Position numbers and translations under genes: made by a program. This document shows positions 61,104-64,000 of a DNA stretch of 64,000 nt, in pieces. The notes under the pieces are model-generated. The model saw nothing but the letters and a program-made list of their open reading frames with translations. It ran no database searches and had not been told where the DNA came from. The DNA is from Asaia krungthepensis NRIC 0535 (lineage in GTDB: Bacteria; Pseudomonadota; Alphaproteobacteria; Acetobacterales; Acetobacteraceae). Position 1 is the stretch's first letter. Each line of letters opens with the position of its first letter. The DNA lies in NCBI RefSeq assembly GCF_025995175.1, contig NZ_BAPV01000004.1, positions 186,001 through 250,000 on the forward strand, written 5' to 3'.

Positions 61104-64000
61104 TCAGATCGCGCTCTGCTCCAGATCGACATTCAGGCCGAGCGACTTCAGTTCCTTGATCAGAACGTTGAAGCTCTCGGGGATACCGGCCTCGAAATCA
61201 TCCTGCTCACGCACAATGGCCTCATAGACCTTCGTACGGCCGGAAACGTCATCGGACTTGACCGTGAGCATTTCCTGCAGGGTGTAGGCGGCACCGTAAG
61301 CTTCAAGAGCCCAGACTTCCATCTCACCAAAGCGCTGGCCACCGAACTGCGCCTTACCACCCAGCGGCTGCTGTGTGACGAGCGAGTACGGACCGATCGA
61401 ACGGGCATGGATCTTGTCGTCGACAAGGTGATGCAACTTCAGCATGTAGATGTAGCCGACCGTGGTGCGACGCTCGAAAGCCTCGCCCGTACGGCCGTCG
61501 ATCAGCTGCGACTGGCCCGACTTGTCTACACCGGCCTTCACCAGCATGTCCTCGATATCCGGGATCGACGCGCCGTCGAACACCGGCGTTGCGATCGGCA
61601 CGCCCTTACGGAGGTTGCCGGTCAGCTCAAGAAGCTGCTCGTTCGGCAGGGTCGCGATATCGCTTTCGAACACGGCGTCGCCATAGACGTCACGCAGGCT
61701 CTCAAGCAGCTCGAGCTTGCGCTCGCCCGTGCGCTGGTAGTCATCGGCAATCTTGCCGATGTTCTGGCCGATATTGGCGCAGGCCCAGCCCAGATGGGTC
61801 TCGAGAATCTGACCGACATTCATGCGCGACGGCACGCCCAGCGGGTTCAGAACGAGGTCGACCGGCGTACCATCTTCAAGGAACGGCATGTCCTCAACCG
61901 GCACGACGCGCGAGACGACACCCTTGTTACCGTGACGACCGGCCATCTTGTCACCCGGCTGCAGCTTGCGCTTCACAGCCACGAAGACCTTGACCATCTT
62001 CATCACGCCCGGCGGCAGCTCGTCACCGCGCTGCAGCTTCTCGACCTTGCTGTCGAAACGGGCCTGGATCTTGCCAACGGCAGCGTCGTATTCGCGGCGC
62101 AGCGTTTCCAGCTCGGACATCACGCTGTCATCGCTGACCGTGATGTTGCGCCAGGCGCCACGCGGATGCTCGTCCAGAACCTCGTCGGTGATGACCGTGC
62201 CTGCACGGATACCCTTAAAGCCAGCCGCAGCCGTCTGGTTCAGCAGACGCTCACGCAGACGGGCCACGAAGCTGCGCTCCTGAATGGCGCGCTCGTCGTC
62301 ACGATCCTTGGTCAGACGCTCGATCTCGGCGCGTTCGATCGCCATGGCGCGCTCGTCCTTATCCACGCCACGGCGTGAGAAGACGCGCACGTCAACGATC
62401 GTACCGCTCGTGCCCGGGGGCAGCTTGAGCGAGGTGTCGCGAACGTCAGAAGCCTTTTCACCGAAGATGGCGCGCAGAAGCTTTTCTTCCGGCGTCATCG
62501 GGCTTTCGCCCTTCGGTGTGACCTTGCCGATCAGAATGTCGCCCGGATTCACCTCAGCGCCGACATAGACGATACCCGCCTCGTCGAGATTGCGCAGGGC
62601 TTCCTCACCGACATTCGGAATGTCGCGGGTGATTTCTTCCTGACCCAGCTTGGTGTCACGCGCCATGACCTCGAATTCCTCGATATGGATCGAGGTGAAC
62701 ACGTCATCACGGGCGATACGCTCGGAGATGAGGATCGAGTCTTCGAAGTTGTAACCGTTCCAGGGCATGAACGCGACGAGCACGTTGCGGCCCAGAGCCA
62801 GTTCGCCCAGCTCGGTGGACGGACCGTCAGCGATGATGTCACCGGCATGAACCGTGTCACCCACGCGCACCAGCGGACGCTGGTTGATGCAGGTGGACTG
62901 ATTCGAACGCATGTACTTGCGCAGACGATAGATATCGACGCCCTGGGTCGACCCGGCTTCGTCGGTGGCCCGCACAACGATACGTGCACCGTCGATCTGG
63001 TCGATCACGCCATTGCGCTTGGCAACGATGGTCGCACCCGAGTCATGGGCCACAGCGGCTTCCATGCCCGTGCCGACCAGCGGCGCATCGGCGCGTACCA
63101 GCGGCACGGCCTGACGCTGCATGTTCGAGCCCATCAATGCGCGGTTGGCGTCATCGTTCTCAAGGAACGGAATGAGCGCGGCGGCGACCGAAACAAGCTG
63201 CTTGGGCGACACGTCGCAGGCCGTGACCTGCTCGGGCGGCACCAGGCGGAAGTCACCCGAACGACGGACCGAAACCAGTTCGTCGGTCAGGCGACCCGTG
63301 CTCTTGTCCTGAGCCGCATCGGCCTGGGCAACGATAAGCTTGTCCTCTTCCATGGCGGAGAGGTACTTCCAGCCGGCCTGCAGCACACCGTCCTGAACAA
63401 GGCGGTAAGGCGTCTCGATGAAGCCGTACTTGTTCACCTTCGCATAGGTCGAGAGCGAGTTGATCAGACCAATGTTCGGTCCTTCAGGCGTCTCAATCGG
63501 GCAGATGCGGCCGTAATGCGTCGGATGAACGTCGCGGACTTCGAAGCCAGCGCGCTCACGGGTCAGACCGCCCGGGCCAAGCGCCGAAAGACGGCGCTTA
63601 TGCGTCACTTCGGAGAGCGGATTGGTCTGGTCCATGAACTGGCTGAGCTGCGACGAGCCGAAGAACTCACGCACAGCAGCAGCGGCAGGCTTGGCGTTGA
63701 TCAGGTCATGCGGCATGACCGTATCGACATCGACCGAACCCATACGCTCGCGAATGGCGCGCTCCATGCGGAGCAGACCGACGCGATACTGGTTTTCCAT
63801 CAGCTCGCCGACGGAGCGGACACGACGGTTACCGAGATTGTCGATATCGTCGATCTGGCCGCGGCCATCCTTGAGCTCGCACATGATCTTGACGGTGCGT
63901 AGGATGTCTTCCTTGCGCAGAACGCGCATGGTGTCCGGCGCATCGACTTCAAGACGCATGTTCATCTTCACGCGACCCACGGCCGAGAGGTCGTAGCGGT
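61104..64000 (-). CDS. rpoB: RNA polymerase beta subunit (5' end cut by window)
   Basis: About 964 residues of the C-terminal part are visible; the frame is open through the window edge ([13 protein letters not shown]), so roughly 400 N-terminal residues lie outside. The rifampicin-binding cluster reads [23 protein letters not shown] and LSALGPGG, with all the usual sensitive residues. Further landmarks are the [11 protein letters not shown] active-site loop and the C-terminal [24 protein letters not shown] clamp anchor. Adjacent to rpoC as in nearly all bacteria. Confidence 0.98.
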   Translation of the reverse strand, partial: RYDLSAVGRVKMNMRLEVDAPDTMRVLRKEDILRTVKIMCELKDGRGQIDDIDNLGNRRVRSVGELMENQYRVGLLRMERAIRERMGSVDVDTVMPHDLINAKPAAAAVREFFGSSQLSQFMDQTNPLSEVTHKRRLSALGPGGLTRERAGFEVRDVHPTHYGRICPIETPEGPNIGLINSLSTYAKVNKYGFIETPYRLVQDGVLQAGWKYLSAMEEDKLIVAQADAAQDKSTGRLTDELVSVRRSGDFRLVPPEQVTACDVSPKQLVSVAAALIPFLENDDANRALMGSNMQRQAVPLVRADAPLVGTGMEAAVAHDSGATIVAKRNGVIDQIDGARIVVRATDEAGSTQGVDIYRLRKYMRSNQSTCINQRPLVRVGDTVHAGDIIADGPSTELGELALGRNVLVAFMPWNGYNFEDSILISERIARDDVFTSIHIEEFEVMARDTKLGQEEITRDIPNVGEEALRNLDEAGIVYVGAEVNPGDILIGKVTPKGESPMTPEEKLLRAIFGEKASDVRDTSLKLPPGTSGTIVDVRVFSRRGVDKDERAMAIERAEIERLTKDRDDERAIQERSFVARLRERLLNQTAAAGFKGIRAGTVITDEVLDEHPRGAWRNITVSDDSVMSELETLRREYDAAVGKIQARFDSKVEKLQRGDELPPGVMKMVKVFVAVKRKLQPGDKMAGRHGNKGVVSRVVPVEDMPFLEDGTPVDLVLNPLGVPSRMNVGQILETHLGWACANIGQNIGKIADDYQRTGERKLELLESLRDVYGDAVFESDIATLPNEQLLELTGNLRKGVPIATPVFDGASIPDIEDMLVKAGVDKSGQSQLIDGRTGEAFERRTTVGYIYMLKLHHLVDDKIHARSIGPYSLVTQQPLGGKAQFGGQRFGEMEVWALEAYGAAYTLQEMLTVKSDDVSGRTKVYEAIVREQDDFEAGIPESFNVLIKELKSLGLNVDLEQSAI

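Overview
The window comes from an alphaproteobacterium, most likely an acetic acid bacterium (Acetobacteraceae). The pointers are a GC-rich genome, a CcrM-type GANTC methylase coupled to rnhB, the order gpmI-envC-ctpA-rppH, the block cca / DUF1285 / MoxR-DUF58-DUF4159, a short-LID adenylate kinase inside the spc operon, and the protein sequences themselves. The genus cannot be fixed by reading alone.

Layout. 1-2464 (+): a two-gene ABC transporter of unknown substrate. 2581-5313 (+): a secreted two-domain M16 zinc protease. 5559-6849 (-): msrB, upp and a small unknown gene, preceded by a decayed LysR regulator. 7945-13097 (+): gpmI, envC-like, ctpA, rppH, linking glycolysis, cell-wall remodelling and RNA decay. 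13141-16823 (-): an ABC exporter, the CCA-adding enzyme and a DUF1285 protein. 16969-23823 (+): a tightly coupled MoxR / DUF58 / BatA-DUF4159 / VWA-membrane operon, followed by a separate ankyrin-type secreted protein. 24606-25465 (-): a broken GH3 beta-glucosidase remnant. 25466-27195 (-): rnhB-ccrM, with five GANTC sites packed upstream. 27419-27712 (-): a CsbD/DUF883-like stress protein. 27978-37289 (+): a complete MdtABC-type RND efflux pump with its outer-membrane lipoprotein. 37396-39466 (-): a DUF1328 protein, an ASCH-domain protein and a polyol-type MFS permease.

39744-64000 (-) is the core gene-expression cluster, read right to left: rpoB (cut by the window edge), rpoC, rpsL, rpsG, tuf, the S10 and spc genes, secY, adk, then rpsM, rpsK, rpoA, rplQ. 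fusA is missing from its usual place between rpsG and tuf. Clear sigma70-type promoters sit before rpsL and rpsM, and a strong terminator follows rplQ. Several intergenic stem-loops may adjust expression inside the cluster; the strongest lies between rplO and secY.

No tRNA, rRNA, CRISPR array, insertion sequence or prophage was seen. The least understood functional unit is the MoxR/DUF58/DUF4159/VWA operon. The most distinctive regulatory pattern is the clustering of CcrM sites (GANTC) upstream of ccrM itself and at the ribosomal promoters.
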